From Aotearoamyces nothofagi (lineage: Eukaryota; Ascomycota; Leotiomycetes; Leotiales; Tympanidaceae), in the NCBI GenBank assembly GCA_015345905.1, contig JADDTR010000017.1, positions 62,001-126,000 of the forward strand: a stretch of 64,000 bases of DNA. The letters are read 5' to 3'. The translations under genes and the position numbers were made by a program. The notes beneath the pieces were generated by a model. It was not told the DNA's origin and made no database searches. It was given only the letters and a program-made list of their open reading frames with translations. Below, piece after piece: positions 10,917 through 22,095 of this stretch; positions within the stretch are counted from its first letter, which is position 1; each line of letters opens with the position of its first letter.

Positions 10917-13527
10917 ATGTTTCGTAACCGGTGAGCAGCGCGAATTCCCCTCTTGCTTCCTTTGAAAGCGGAATGGATTGTCCCGCAATGCTCTTGGGAC
11001 GGCCTTCGCCCATTCCGAACTACTGGCTGACGAGATCAACAGAACTTCCTCGCAGAAGCCCGGGGACGAGCTGTACGCCCATTTCAGAGCAAATTTTGGA
11101 GATGTCGTGGGACCTTCGGTATCCCCACCCTCGGGCAATGGTGTTGCGGACCCTGCGAACCCAGAGACGTATGCATATCCTGACCCGTGCTTCACGCGTG
11201 AGATATTTCATGCGGCATCTTCATTCTAACACTCGTCGGATTTGACTAACTTGAACAGGAACGGCCTCGGAGGCATTGGACACGAAGGGATGAAAGATCA
11301 AGATCAAGATCAAGATCCAACGCCAAGAGCGCAACAGGCGCAGGAACCATGGCGCTTTACACCTTCTCTGCTAGATCCAAACTCCTTTGCTTTCACGACA
11401 TTCGCGAATCAACCACCCGGCTATTATACGCCCACTCCCGGAGGCACGAATACGCTATATCACAATCAAGCGGGCGACCTGCATACCCCTGGGATGGGGA
11501 TTGGTATGGGATTGGGGACCCCATTATCAATGCCCACGACTGAAGCGGGTGTGAATTCCGGAGTTATGATGGACTTTTCTTACAGAAACGCAATACAGCC
11601 GCACTTGTTCCAAAATTACAATCCGTTTAGTCATCCTCAGCAACCGCAGCAGACATCTTATGCGCCAGCCTCCTTCATGCATCAAGACACTGGTTATGAA
11701 ACAACGGAGCAGGATGGCTCACCAATGGATGACGGCGGGCATATGGTGTCCATGGACGTCAATTTGCAGAATCAGTCACCTCTAATGAACTTTCAACCAA
11801 GACTCTATGAGCTGGGTACGGCTGCTGCACCGATCCCTTCAGCAGAAAAATTCCGGTTCCACGTTACGCTCAATGCACCAACAGCTATGATTAAGCACTC
11901 GGAGGAGATTCCAGTCACCTATCTCAACAAAGGACAGGCCTATTCCGTTTCGATTGTCGATACGACACCAATGTTGCCAGCCCCTGCAGGAACTCGTTAT
12001 CGTACCTTTGTCCGCATTTCATTCGAGGACGAGCAACAACGACAGAGACCAGCAACATGTTGGCAGTTGTGGAAAGAAGGTCGGGGTACCAACGAGGCAC
12101 ACCAGCGCGGTGGCAAACTTCAGGCAGTAGAGTACGTTGAAGCAAGTCTTCCTGCGGAGAGTGACGACGTGAAGACGCGGGTCGAACTCGACACAGCTTC
12201 TTTTGATGGGTTCTCGGTAATATGGATACCCGGAGTAAACAGACCTAGGGAGTGCAATATTGCCGTTCGATTCAACTTTCTATCCACGGATTTCAGCCAT
12301 TCAAAGGGCGTGAAAGGTATTCCTGTCCGCCTCTGCGCGAAAACCGAAGTCATAATGAACGGTTCGCCGCATACAATTCCGGATTCAGAAGTATCTTACT
12401 GCAAGGTGAAGCTCTTCAGAGACCATGGGGCAGAGCGTAAGCTTTCGAATGACGTTGCTCATGTGAAGAAAACAATCGACAAGCTCAAGCAGCAGATAGC
12501 ACAGGCCGAGACTGGAATGAAAGATTTTAGTAAACGGAAACGAGCAGGCTCTATTTCGACAAAACCTCTTCCGTCTCATCGGCCGGGGAAAGTCCAGAAG
12601 CACAAGCGAACTTGGTCAATGTCTTCTACAAGCTCCGGCGGTGGGCGACTACCGGTTGAAGAGGATCTCCATTTCAAGTTACAGACGATGCAGGATATGT
12701 TTACAAGCACCAGACCTATCAGCATACTATACTTACGTGGTGCAGAGCAAGACGATCCCGATCTACATCCAGTTGCTCTTGTAGGCGAGCCGTTGGACCT
12801 CACGAAAGTAGACTCAAACCAGAGTGCTATCTGGCAACAGAGGACGAGTGGACGAAGCTCCTCGGTCACAGGTACATCGTCTCTGGTCTCTCCTTCACCC
12901 AGCTCTATTTCGCTCCAATCCCAAGGAGTTGCTAGTACATCTGTAACTGCTCCTGTGTCCCAGTGGACGGAATTTCAACCGATGCTTGCTGCGGATGTTC
13001 AGGCGCCGAACCTGCAGCTAGCCAGTCCACCCGAGCAACTCACGAAGGTTCCAAAGACTGATGATACAGGGAGTTTAAGTGGATGGATTGAGGCGTTAGG
13101 AGTCGACTCGGGCTATAAGCCACCGGTGCGAAGCCCAGTAAAGCCGGCTGCTTGTTTCTACGTAGTTCACCGCGACCCTGCTCAGCCAGAAAAGCACGAG
13201 TACTACCGAGCTGTCTATATTATGCAGCGCACTCTGAAGGATTTCAATAGTAGCGTTGCTACCAAATGGAGCATAGAGCCGACAAAGATACTGCACACGC
13301 TTCGTATCCTCCCCAACAGCCTAGAGGTGGAAGTTGACGATGACGTCATTCGAGAGCTCGCCGAAGGACAAGACATCGTCATGGAGATTACGAAAGTCAA
13401 GACACCATCGTCACTGATCAAACGCGAATGGGAGATGGCCGTTGACGCAGCTGTGGATGGCGACAATGCCGGGGCTACACAGAGCGTGGTTCATACCGAG
13501 GGTTACGAACTAAGACTAATCTTCTAA
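10917..13527 (+). CDS. CP2/Grainyhead-family transcription factor
   Basis: Three exons: 10917..10930, 11043..11168 and 11259..13527, with introns of 112 and 90 bp, giving 802 aa. The first exon is only 14 nt (ATG TTT CGT AAC CG). Both junctions are phase 2 and give MFRNRTSSQKPGDELYAHFR, a highly charged, protein-like N-terminus; the alternative of beginning in exon 3 lacks an ATG near its start. The CP2 DNA-binding domain spans about residues 240-425, with landmarks EKFRFHVTLNAPTAM, GQAYSVSIVDT, RTFVRISFEDEQQRQRPATCW, FDGFSVIWIPGVNRPRECNI and KGIPVRLCAKTE. A basic linker (KRKRAGS), a Ser-rich region and a C-terminal dimerisation-type domain (about 660-800) follow. Fungal members are reported to bind the animal Grainyhead site AACCGGTT and to control cell-wall remodelling and conidial separation. 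It sits between two large gene-poor intervals. Confidence 0.9.
10926..10933 (+). promoter_or_regulatory. Possible Grainyhead-like site AACCGGTG over the first splice donor
   Basis: The last bases of exon 1 and the first of intron 1 read AACCGGTG, one base off the palindromic AACCGGTT bound by Grainyhead proteins. Its place at the start codon of a CP2-family gene could mean autoregulation, or it could simply be the Arg codon plus GTGAGC donor. Confidence 0.3.
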
Positions 13528-13807
13528 TATCTCCTTTGTCGTATTATACCCAATGACCAAAAGATTGGTCGTGTAATGTTATGAATTTGTTACGGGTTTC
13601 TTCTGGCCGTCTAACGATGGATAGAAGTCTCTTTTTGGCGTCAAACGGGTCCAAGATACCACAGCTCTTCGCGGGTTTCAGTCATGATTTGTGTCTCTCA
13701 CGTTGCTCACTTAGAGGTTACAAAGTTTGCATTGGGAGGGTAACCTCAGACAGCTGGTTTTGCGTCTGCGGCTGTGCAGGAAGGTGGATGGATCACGATG
13801 TAATATT

Positions 13808-13821
13808 GGGGGGGGGGGGGG
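13808..13821 (+). repeat. G14 homopolymer
   Basis: Uninterrupted run of 14 G, about 290 bp after the CP2 stop codon. Confidence 0.95.
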
Positions 13822-14741
13822 TTTCTTCTTTTCCTTCTGCTACACAACTTTCTTGGCTGGCTTGACGCCTGCAGTTTCCTAACCTTCTAGCCAGGCCAGG
13901 GCTCAGGATGAGCAGGCTTTGGAATTTACGCTGCAACGAAGTACACGAATCGTTTCGTTATATATGTTTGGCTGGCGAGTCACATTTTTTTCATTCCTTA
14001 CGAGTCACGTATACAGAACAGGGCTCCAGCAAAGCGCGCCGAAGAGCCGAGAGCGGCTTTGAAGTGTCTTATTGCATCACACAAATACACAAGAATTGAA
14101 ATACCCATGTTTGCAGAATGCAGTCCCTATTCCAGATGGCAGAGGCCGTGGCACAAGCTCGTGTCAGTACTGGCAGCTCGCGTGAAAGCGGGAAAGTGGC
14201 CACTGGAGAGCGAGTTTGCACAGCACGCACCAGCTAACAGAGCGCAGAACGGCAGGCCGTGCGGGAGGCTCCGAGTGCACAGCGGCCTCGCAACTATCAA
14301 AAAGGAATATGTTCCGCAGGCAAGCCACGAAGCTGCTCCCAGAAGCTGCTCCCGGTGCCGGAAAAGATGGACGCGACTGATAAGGGGTGGATTCCGTCGT
14401 GAGTCGTGTGTCGTGTGTCGTGTGTCGAGGGCATGTCGAGCTGAAGATGTGCTCACCCATGCCTCGGATCTAGTCGAGGTGCATGCGCGCAGCCACACGA
14501 TCACCAGCTGGAACTTCCCGTTGCAGGCTAGACGTGGCGAGAGAATCCGTTAGGTCGTACAGGACAGCGCAGTACAGTAGTGAGATGGAGATCGCCAGGT
14601 CTTGGCTACCGTCGCAGCCTGAGGCACGCAGGCACACAAATGGCCGATTGGGCACATGCTGGAAGGGCCGGGCATCAAAGCCACAATCCGACCACAGCCT
14701 TAAACTCCATCACATGCTGCCCAGGTCTGCTCGAAGCCTGC

Positions 14742-14786
14742 ACTCGACACTCGATACTCGATACTCGATACTCGACCCTCGACACT
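14742..14786. repeat. (ACTCGAT)n tract
   Basis: About six 7-bp units, ACTCGAT with ACTCGAC variants. Non-coding. Confidence 0.8.
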
Positions 14787-14871
14787 CATCTCTCACCCCC
14801 CGTCTCCCGTCTCCCATCTGCCGACGGCGGCAAGCGGGCCTGGCACGGCACGGCGTAGCACACAGCAGAGC

Positions 14872-14939
14872 GCAGCACAGCACAGCACAGCACAGCACAG
14901 CACAGCGGATGCAAATACAGATGCAGATGCAGATGCAGT
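14872..14939. repeat. (AGCAC)n followed by (AGATGC)n
   Basis: About seven copies of the pentamer AGCAC run into about three to four copies of a hexamer AGATGC. Confidence 0.8.
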
Positions 14940-15091
14940 GGGCCCCTGCATAGATGCCCAGATTAGCTTTTCCCGAGGTCAGGAACAGTGCATAAACGGG
15001 CTTGCAGGCTGTTACTCTGTAATTTCACAGAGTAATTACCGGCCGTCTGTACGTGTCGCGAGAATGCGAGGTGCGAGGGAGGGGTATGGAT

Positions 15092-15128
15092 GCGACTGCG
15101 CGACTGCGCGACTGCGCGACTGCGCGAC
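15092..15128. repeat. (CGACTGCG)n octamer repeat
   Basis: About four and a half perfect copies of an 8-bp unit that is partly self-complementary across its joins (CGCG). Confidence 0.85.
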
Positions 15129-15822
15129 CCCTAGGGTAGGGTCGCAAGTGCCGCCGCCGTGTCCCGCGGGCCGTGGGTTTCCAAGTGCTTGGCAGAGGGG
15201 ATGGAATTGGCAATTGGCAGGGCAGAAGCCCATGCAGCCCAAACTTCCCCATGTGCCCGCACAGAGATGCCGGGGTGGGCAAGGCCACGCCCTTTCCGCG
15301 GTGGATGGCGGACTGCCAGCACACCGCACACCGCACCGCCCATCAGGCCGCATTGCGTTGCGTCGCGTTGCGCTGCGTTGCATCCATCGCCGCAGCGCAT
15401 GGCAGACGAACACGTACGTCGCAGCGTCAGCACGGTCGCATCGACAACGGCTCACGTGAGAGGTGCGAGGCGAGGTGCGAGAGGGGCGAGCCGACAGGGG
15501 CTGCGCAGGACGCCGTAGTGTCGATTACTGCGTATGCGGTCTGGCCTGTCTACAGTAGAGTGTCGGCTGTGGCCTGTGGCTTGACAGGGCGATGGCGCGA
15601 GGCGAGGGAAGGTCCGTGCGGGCTCGCTCCCTGCGGACGGTCGGCCCCACGTGCAAGGCGCGCGCGAGTGGAGGACGGCAGGCCAGCCAGGCCCGCCAGG
15701 CCAGCCACACCAGCCACACGCAGCTCTCTCTCGCTTGCCAGGCACGCCAGGCCCCATGGGTATCCTCGATCCTGCTGCCATTCCCCTGCGGTCCCTTTCC
15801 GCCCGCAATCTCGCCCACTGAA

Positions 15823-15864
15823 GTGGAAATTGGAAATGGAAAATTGTGGAAATTGGAAATTGGA
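15823..15864. repeat. GGAAATT purine-rich repeat
   Basis: Imperfect copies of TGGAAAT; almost pure purine plus T. Confidence 0.75.
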
Positions 15865-16455
15865 TCGGGTCTAGGCCAGGTACGGACGGTCCAATACCTC
15901 CTGTAGGCCAGGTGGGTCCGGAGTAGCTGTGCTCTTACGGAGCCGGTGGTTGGCTGCAAGGAGAAGGAGGGCCTCGCTGCTGCGCCACAGCGGCTGTGCA
16001 GAGATGGTACTGTGCAGTGCCGCGAGGACGTCGAGTTGGACCAGGAGTATACAGTAAGTAAGCACGCAGTGGTTGACTGATTGACCGATTGACCGATCAA
16101 CTGCCTGTCTACTTGGCTGCCTCTCCAGAGTCCAGGCAAACCAAAAGCACGTGCCAATATCAATCCAATCTGGCGAGTCATGGATGGTTTGGTTCGATGT
16201 GGCTTGGTCTGGCTGCTGCTGTATGCGCTGTAGATCTTCTGTTCTAGATCTCCTGTTCTAGGCTCGCCAGAGCTCGCTTGCCAGGCCCAGACAGCCGACT
16301 TCTGGGCCCGCCCGGAGCAGCAGATGGAGAAGGGGCGCGCCACGCGGGCCGTTTTGATGGCAGGGGAGAGGGGAGGGAACGTCGGCGTATTTGGACTGGA
16401 TTAGGCCAAGGTATGCATAGTACTGTGCCTTCTATATGATTGCCTGCGATTCCTC

Positions 16456-16499
16456 AGAGAGAGAGAGAGGGGGGGGGAGAGAGAGAGAGAGAGAGAGAG
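16456..16499. repeat. (GA)n microsatellite with internal G run
   Basis: Homopurine tract of 44 bp: GA repeats broken by nine G around 16469-16477. Confidence 0.9.
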
Positions 16500-17331
16500 C
16501 GAGCATCGCTATCTCTTGGGCGTGGGGCATGGCTGCTGTTGTTGTTGCGATGGAGCTGGTAGGCAGTATCGAATGGCGTGTTCAGCATGTCTGGCGTGTT
16601 TAGCGTGTGCAGCGTGCTCCCTCAGCGTGTTCCTTCAGCGCCTTCAGCCGTGTGCCAAACCCAACTGCCTATTGCGTAGTCGGCCGCCCGCGTAGCATCG
16701 GCCTACGAAAGGTGGCTTCATTCCTCCCCGTACTCGGCTTGCCGGGGCTCGCCGATGGCTTGTGATTTACGGCGGTGCCTGTCACGTGCTTGTGTACACA
16801 ATGTCGGGATCATGAGCCCATGAGCCACAGGTCCGTCACCAGCCACTGGGGAATTCGGCTACTGCGGAAAGGAAAGTACCGCGTTGAAGACCGTCACAGG
16901 GCTTCTTCTCTTCTCTCTCTCCAGCCCGAATGAATATCCTCATTCTTCTTTCTAACCCCTTTTCCCGATCTGTTAACTCTGTCATATCTCCTCCAACCCG
17001 CTTGCAATAGCACCAGGCCCTTCGAGATTCCATCAGCGACTACCTAGACCGCACTTGCCAGCATGTGCTGTGTCCAGAGAGGATCGGGAGGAGATATCCA
17101 ACAGCCGCTACCGCACCGCCGTCTCCGCTGTTTGCGAACCCAGATCCTCCACATCTCTCCCGGACAGCCTTTCCGTCAGCGGTCAAAGAAAGTAAAATTC
17201 CCGGTGGAAGCTTCGGGAGCAGCCCGAGCTAACATCTCACGGCGTCATAGACTCGATGAGCCGGAACTTTATCTGAGATCCAGCTTGTCGGGAATCTGGA
17301 ACCAGAACATGGGCGCTGCTCTTCGGGCCTT

Positions 17332-17358
17332 GTTTCTTTCTTTCTTTCTTTCTTTCTT
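17332..17358. repeat. (TTTC)n microsatellite
   Basis: About six copies of TTTC. Confidence 0.9.
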
Positions 17359-17860
17359 CCTTGGTGGTTTATCGGCTCTCACTTTTCTCTGTGCTTTGAT
17401 GTCTGGTTGGAAATCACATGTGATGGCATGGCATGCTGGTGTGGTCTGCTGGGGTGGTCTGCTTGCTGGCTATAGTTGCCAGTCCAGTCGAGCTACATCA
17501 GGACTCTCGAGACTCTCGCCGATTAATAACGGGGGCAGTAAGAACGGGCTGCATCCTGCCAATCTCATCCCACAAGATCCTGCAGCGGCGCTGCATCTGT
17601 GCAGAAGCTCTTCTCGTGAACTGGCCGGAAGCGTAGGGACCTTCTTGTACAATCTTCCTGTTTTTCAACTCGGCCTGTGTCTAGTAGCATATGCTATATA
17701 GAATCTGTCCCTTCTTCAGCAAGCAATCCGTCTCAAGCACCAGTGCTGCAAGCAGATCTATTGCTCTGTAAGCGGATTCGAGCAGTGTCTGTACAAGACA
17801 GAGACCCGTTTAAGCCAGCAGCATCGTCCATGAATTCCTCTAACTTACAATTTAATTTAA

Positions 17861-17907
17861 TTAATTAGTTAGTTGATTAGTTAGTTGATTAGTTAGTTGA
17901 TTAGTTT
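17861..17907. repeat. 12-bp AT-rich repeat (TTAGTTAGTTGA)n
   Basis: About three and a half near-perfect copies. Confidence 0.85.
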
Positions 17908-18277
17908 GCTTGCTTGCGGCACAATCACCATACACTCTCGTTATCTGTTGATGAGAAGCCTTTTTCCCTTTTCTCTCTTTTGGCTTCGGCTTGATTTAGC
18001 TAGCCACCTTGTGAGTTGTGGCTGACTATCTCTTGTCCGCCGAATTACTTGTTGAGAAAAGGAAAGAGCTTGCATGGTTTTCACTTTGGTGACTTCCCAG
18101 ATCAATTGAACACAATTCTTTTGTTTGCTCGCTCAGAGATGATGCTCTACCGCTCGCAACCCGTGAGCTTGTATAATCCTGAAATGCCAGCTCCCAACGC
18201 CTTCCAGTCTGCCTTATTGGCGTGACTCCTCCCATTGCAACACTATTAAACGCCTTGTTTAACAAACCCACTCTTAC

Positions 18278-20560
18278 TCATACAACTCCCGCTATACCGT
18301 CATACATCCTCTCGACAGTCCTGCTACCCATTCCAGGTATAGTAGTAAGTTGTCTCAGGCTATCAATTCTGCCTCCAAGGTCCTCGCCCTGCAAGTCTAG
18401 GAACTCGACCAGATCCCTTGCCTTTTTGGCACCAACGCCGCTGAGACCTTTGATCAGCGACACGTCTCGAGAGTTCACGACACTCAGCAGGTATTTCGCT
18501 CGTGGCGTCAGCTCTCCAGCAGATGTCGTGTCAGGCGTATCCTTGAAGACTGTCACTTTTGGAGCCGACTTGGACTTTGGCTTGCGAGATTTCGACGGCT
18601 TGTAAGAAAAGCTCTCGTCGTCTTCGTAGTCTGCATTCTCATCATGATTCAACATAGAGCCGTTGAAGTCGCCGTCTGTGTCCGTGCTCGCCCTCGCCTT
18701 CTTTGGCTTCACAACGGCAGGTTCTTCCATGCTCTCAAGCGATGCTGGGGGGCTTGGTAGCTGGACAATGGGTGCCACCAACGGTCTTCGTGCCTCGGCT
18801 GTTTTGCGTTCTGCATCCTCTCTCTTAGCTCGTACCTTTGCCCTCAAATTATCAATCTTCTTCTGCAGTTTCTCTTGCCCCGGAAAGAACGGTAGCGCGA
18901 GTTCATACATCTTCAACGCGCTTGAGTCTTGGCCGTGCTCTTTATGCTGTTTGGCCATGAGCAGGAATCGCAGACCTTCGTTCCGTGCATCTTCTTGCGC
19001 ACCGTTGCTCTCGATCCTCTTTTCCAGAGCATCAAGTCGCCGTTGGACAGCTTCGCTGATAGTGTCCACAGGTGCAGCAGGTACTGGTTGGTTTGACACA
19101 CGAGAGGCAAGAATCTCAGAGACCTTACGCTCAACCATCTCTTCGATTTTGGCCGCCGAGAGCTCGGTTGTTGTCGGACGTGTCGATGGATTCGGCCGTG
19201 TCATCTTGGTAGGCCGACTACTAAATGTAGAGTCAGAAGGTCGTTTGGTCGAATTACTCCTCGCCAGCGGCTGCGAAGCTGTGTTTGTAGACCTTGACGC
19301 AGAAACCCGACTCTTGTCTGAATATACAGAGAAAGCTTTCATGGGTCTGTCCCCAGCTTTAGATGCCGCTGCCGCTGCCGTGACATGTGTATTGTGGGCG
19401 TTTGCTAGTGGTCGTAAAGGTTGTCGTTGAATCGTAGGCCCCATGATTGCCGAAGTCGCCCTTGGATGCTGCTTGAACACAACTTCGTTCTCGATCTCTC
19501 TAACCTCTATCCTCTTCGCCCTTGAACTAACATTAAGACTGCTCAACGTATCGAGGTGGTAACTCCGTAATGGAGCAAGATTCAAAATCATGATCGTTAT
19601 GCCATCATTTTGTCCCAATGACAGAATTCTGGTCATCTTAGATTCTCTGTATGGTATTCTCCTATCACCCCGCCCTATAGCATCAATACACTGGCTTAGT
19701 ACAAACAAGCTTTTATTAATGCTTGCAGATTCAACCATTCTTTCTTTTCCGTTTTCTGTCCGTCGATTATCCTCAGAGCCAGCCAGGTCAATAGCTGAAG
19801 CTGTGCTTATTCTCGTTTCATCGCCAGAGATCTGCGTAAGCTTGACCATAAGAATTGCATGACTGCGACTACTCTGTGCATTCAATTTTGTTCCAGCCGT
19901 GCTTCTGTTGTTATTCGCCTCAATATATAGGCTTTCAAAGTCCTTGAGATCATCACAAGCGCGCTCTGATAGGCCCACCACTACAGTCTTTCCATCTTTC
20001 TCTCGGAGTGGCAGTCCAGCGGGTGTGCGGTGTTCTGGAGACTCGAAGAGGTCAAATACTTTGTCGTTATATATTTCGTAGTATGAAAGAGTCACTGAAA
20101 TTGAAGTCTCCCCTCCTGAATCCTTAACAACCTTACGCCCACGACGATAAACGCCACTTAGTAGTCGAGGAATAACGCCACGCTCCGAGAGCTTCAATCC
20201 ACCGCGCATTGTGTGTGTCTTGCCGGTTCCGGTAACACCATAAGCAAATATCGTGACATCCAGGCCTTGGAATAGAGATTTGAGATGTGGAGCAACTGAG
20301 CACAGTCAGTACGCTATAAATGTAGGCACACAACCAGGAGCGTTACCTTCGTTGGTAAAGAGTTCCTCCTGCGTTGTACTCATGTCATAGACGCCATTAA
20401 AAGCAAAACTGAATTCCTCCGATTCGTTCCTAGGATTTGGTATCCGCACAATGTCCATTGGCTTCCCCTCCTGGCTACACTCCCCACGCACAATTGTATC
20501 CTTCTCCAACTCCTTTGCGCCGAGAAGCGGCCGTATACGCGCAACAACTCTAACAGACAT
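18278..20560 (-). CDS. Kinesin-10-like (Kid/NOD type) chromokinesin
   Basis: Two exons, 20560..20347 and 20295..18278, with a 51-bp intron, giving 743 aa. The motor is N-terminal and begins directly (MSVRVVARIRPLLGAKE). P-loop GVTGTGKT at 91-98 (consensus GQTGTGKT, Gln replaced by Val), switch I within LNAQSSRSH (213-217), switch II DLAGSE (241-246). A basic disordered region follows the motor, then a coiled region around EEMVERKVSEIL. Next is a TPR-like helix pair (about 505-545: FLLMAKQHKEHG, ALKMYELALPFFP). The extreme C-terminus is a double helix-hairpin-helix (IKGLSGVGAKKARDLVEFL and LRQLTTIPGMGSRTVERM), which is the hallmark of the Kid/NOD kinesins that bind DNA and push chromosomes towards the spindle equator. 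A kinesin-4 is the alternative, but the HhH tail argues against it. Confidence 0.88.
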
Positions 20561-20851
20561 GACTGAACGATTAAATAGCGGGTAGAAGAAGGGAAGTGAC
20601 AAATCCGAAATTAAGAAGAGAGCTGCCGGCCTGCAGTTGTTGAGATCGTCGTGGAGAAGTTGTGCTACGACTGTTTTGCGCGGTGATTAAAGACACCGAC
20701 TCTCGTTGGCGGGACGACAGAATCGGTGATATTGCGGCGAGCCTCCGCCGCAAGGCATCGCCCAACTTGGCTAGAGTTTGGAGCTTCCAAGTCAAGTGTT
20801 TCTTGAAGACGTCGTTATCATAACGCATCTTTACGAGAACGCAAGGAGAAT
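20561..20851. promoter_or_regulatory. Divergent promoter: kinesin (-) and AIM24 (+)
   Basis: 291 bp separate the two start codons, so both genes must share this promoter region. No TATA box is obvious. Confidence 0.7.
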
Positions 20852-22095
20852 ATGCGTGGCCATTTTTCATTGATCGGAGCTGTGCGGCGGAGTGGCCAGG
20901 CCAGGAGGCCTGTTGCTCAGTATCTGGGGCTTCGAACTATTCAAATCAGCGCAACACCTACCACCGAGTCTCCCATCATCAGTGGGGATGCCATTGGCAG
21001 CACAACTGCCGTATCTCCAGACTCAGCTGGTATTTATCTATTGGAAGATACTATATGGATATATGCTGATCATTTTAGATGCCCGCTTTGAAGTTCTCGG
21101 CGCTCCATATTCCCTTCTTTCCGTCTCTTTATCAGCATCGCAAAATTTATACACAAGGAGGGGCACATTGGTCGGAGTAAGCGGAAAGGTTGAGAATGTA
21201 GGTTTACCAGGTCCGCAGCCGTTTCTGTAGCTAATGAAACAAGGCACAATCGACATTGTCACTACTCGAGCCGTTCCGAAGAGCTGCGCTCGGCATACCT
21301 TTTTTATATCAACGCATTTCCTCCACAAGTCCTTTGACTGCACTCATTTCTACGAAATCCCCAATCACTTCACTCGCCGTTGTGCATCTAAACGGAACCA
21401 TTGACTGGATAGTTGCACAAAAAAGAGGCCTCCTCGCATGGACTGGTCATACGTTATCCGTATCACCAACCATAAATCGGAGTATGAGTTTGGCCCATTG
21501 GGGAAATACACACATTACTGGACGTGGTCTTGTTGCTCTTGCCGGGCCAGGACAAATCTATCAGGTTATCTTGAAGGCTGGAGAAGAATACGTTGCATAT
21601 CCAGGGAATGTTGTGGCTTACACCGTCACGCAAAATCCGCCTCTTCCATATCGATTCAAGTCATCAAGTCTTCGATTCCAAATCCCAAACCTGGGTCTTG
21701 GCTACCTAGTGTCAGATATAAAGTTCTTCAAAGTGATGAGCGAGTCAAACACATGGCGAGGACTGACGAAGTTATTATTCAATCTAAGAACAGCTGCGAG
21801 GAGGACGATCTGGGGAGACCGATTATTCCTCCAGTTCCGCGGTCCAACCACACTGCTACTTTCTTCTAGAGCATCACGGATAAGCGACGTTCTTACTGCA
21901 CGCGATATCAATGAGATTGCAGACAGTCCACAAGGTGAAGTACAGTCAGCCGTGACACTTTCAACAAAACCAAAGGATGAGGAGATAGAACCAAAGAGAG
22001 CTATAGACGTCCCAACTGGATTTCATGTGGCGAGTATTGGTAAGGATGGGAAAGTACATTTCGGAGAACCGAAAAGCCCGAGCAGCTTGAGGTAA
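20852..22095 (+). CDS. AIM24: Altered inheritance of mitochondria protein 24 (AIM24 family)
   Basis: Three exons: 20852..21029, 21079..21197 and 21244..22095, with introns of 49 and 46 bp, giving 382 aa. The N-terminus ([31 protein letters not shown]) is Arg-rich without acidic residues, a good mitochondrial presequence. The spliced body has the AIM24 fold landmarks: [65 protein letters not shown] and [19 protein letters not shown]. In yeast the protein lies in the inner membrane and supports MICOS complex integrity and cristae shape. Without both introns the frame breaks, so the model is firm. Confidence 0.92.

Larger units (their letters stand above)
13528..18277. other. Gene desert downstream of the CP2 gene, rich in simple repeats
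   Basis: 4.75 kb between the 3' ends of the CP2 gene (+) and the kinesin gene (-). No convincing gene. Many short tandem repeats and a G14 homopolymer (13808-13821) are present. A 212-codon ATG-initiated frame (17063..17701 +) has low-complexity, Arg/Ser-rich and Phe-repeat stretches created by a TTTC microsatellite, and I do not call it. The interval 16890-17060 is strongly pyrimidine-rich, like a fungal promoter or leader, so an unannotated transcript is possible. Confidence 0.6.

Noticed and set aside
14059-16343. Frames of 100-270 codons on both strands at 14-16.3 kb
   Set aside because: Low-complexity Arg/Ala/Ser-rich translations over microsatellites, no ATG plus splice structure, no domain.
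17063-17701. 212-codon ATG frame on the plus strand
   Set aside because: It runs through a TTTC microsatellite and has no protein-like pattern or domain; more likely non-coding transcript or chance.
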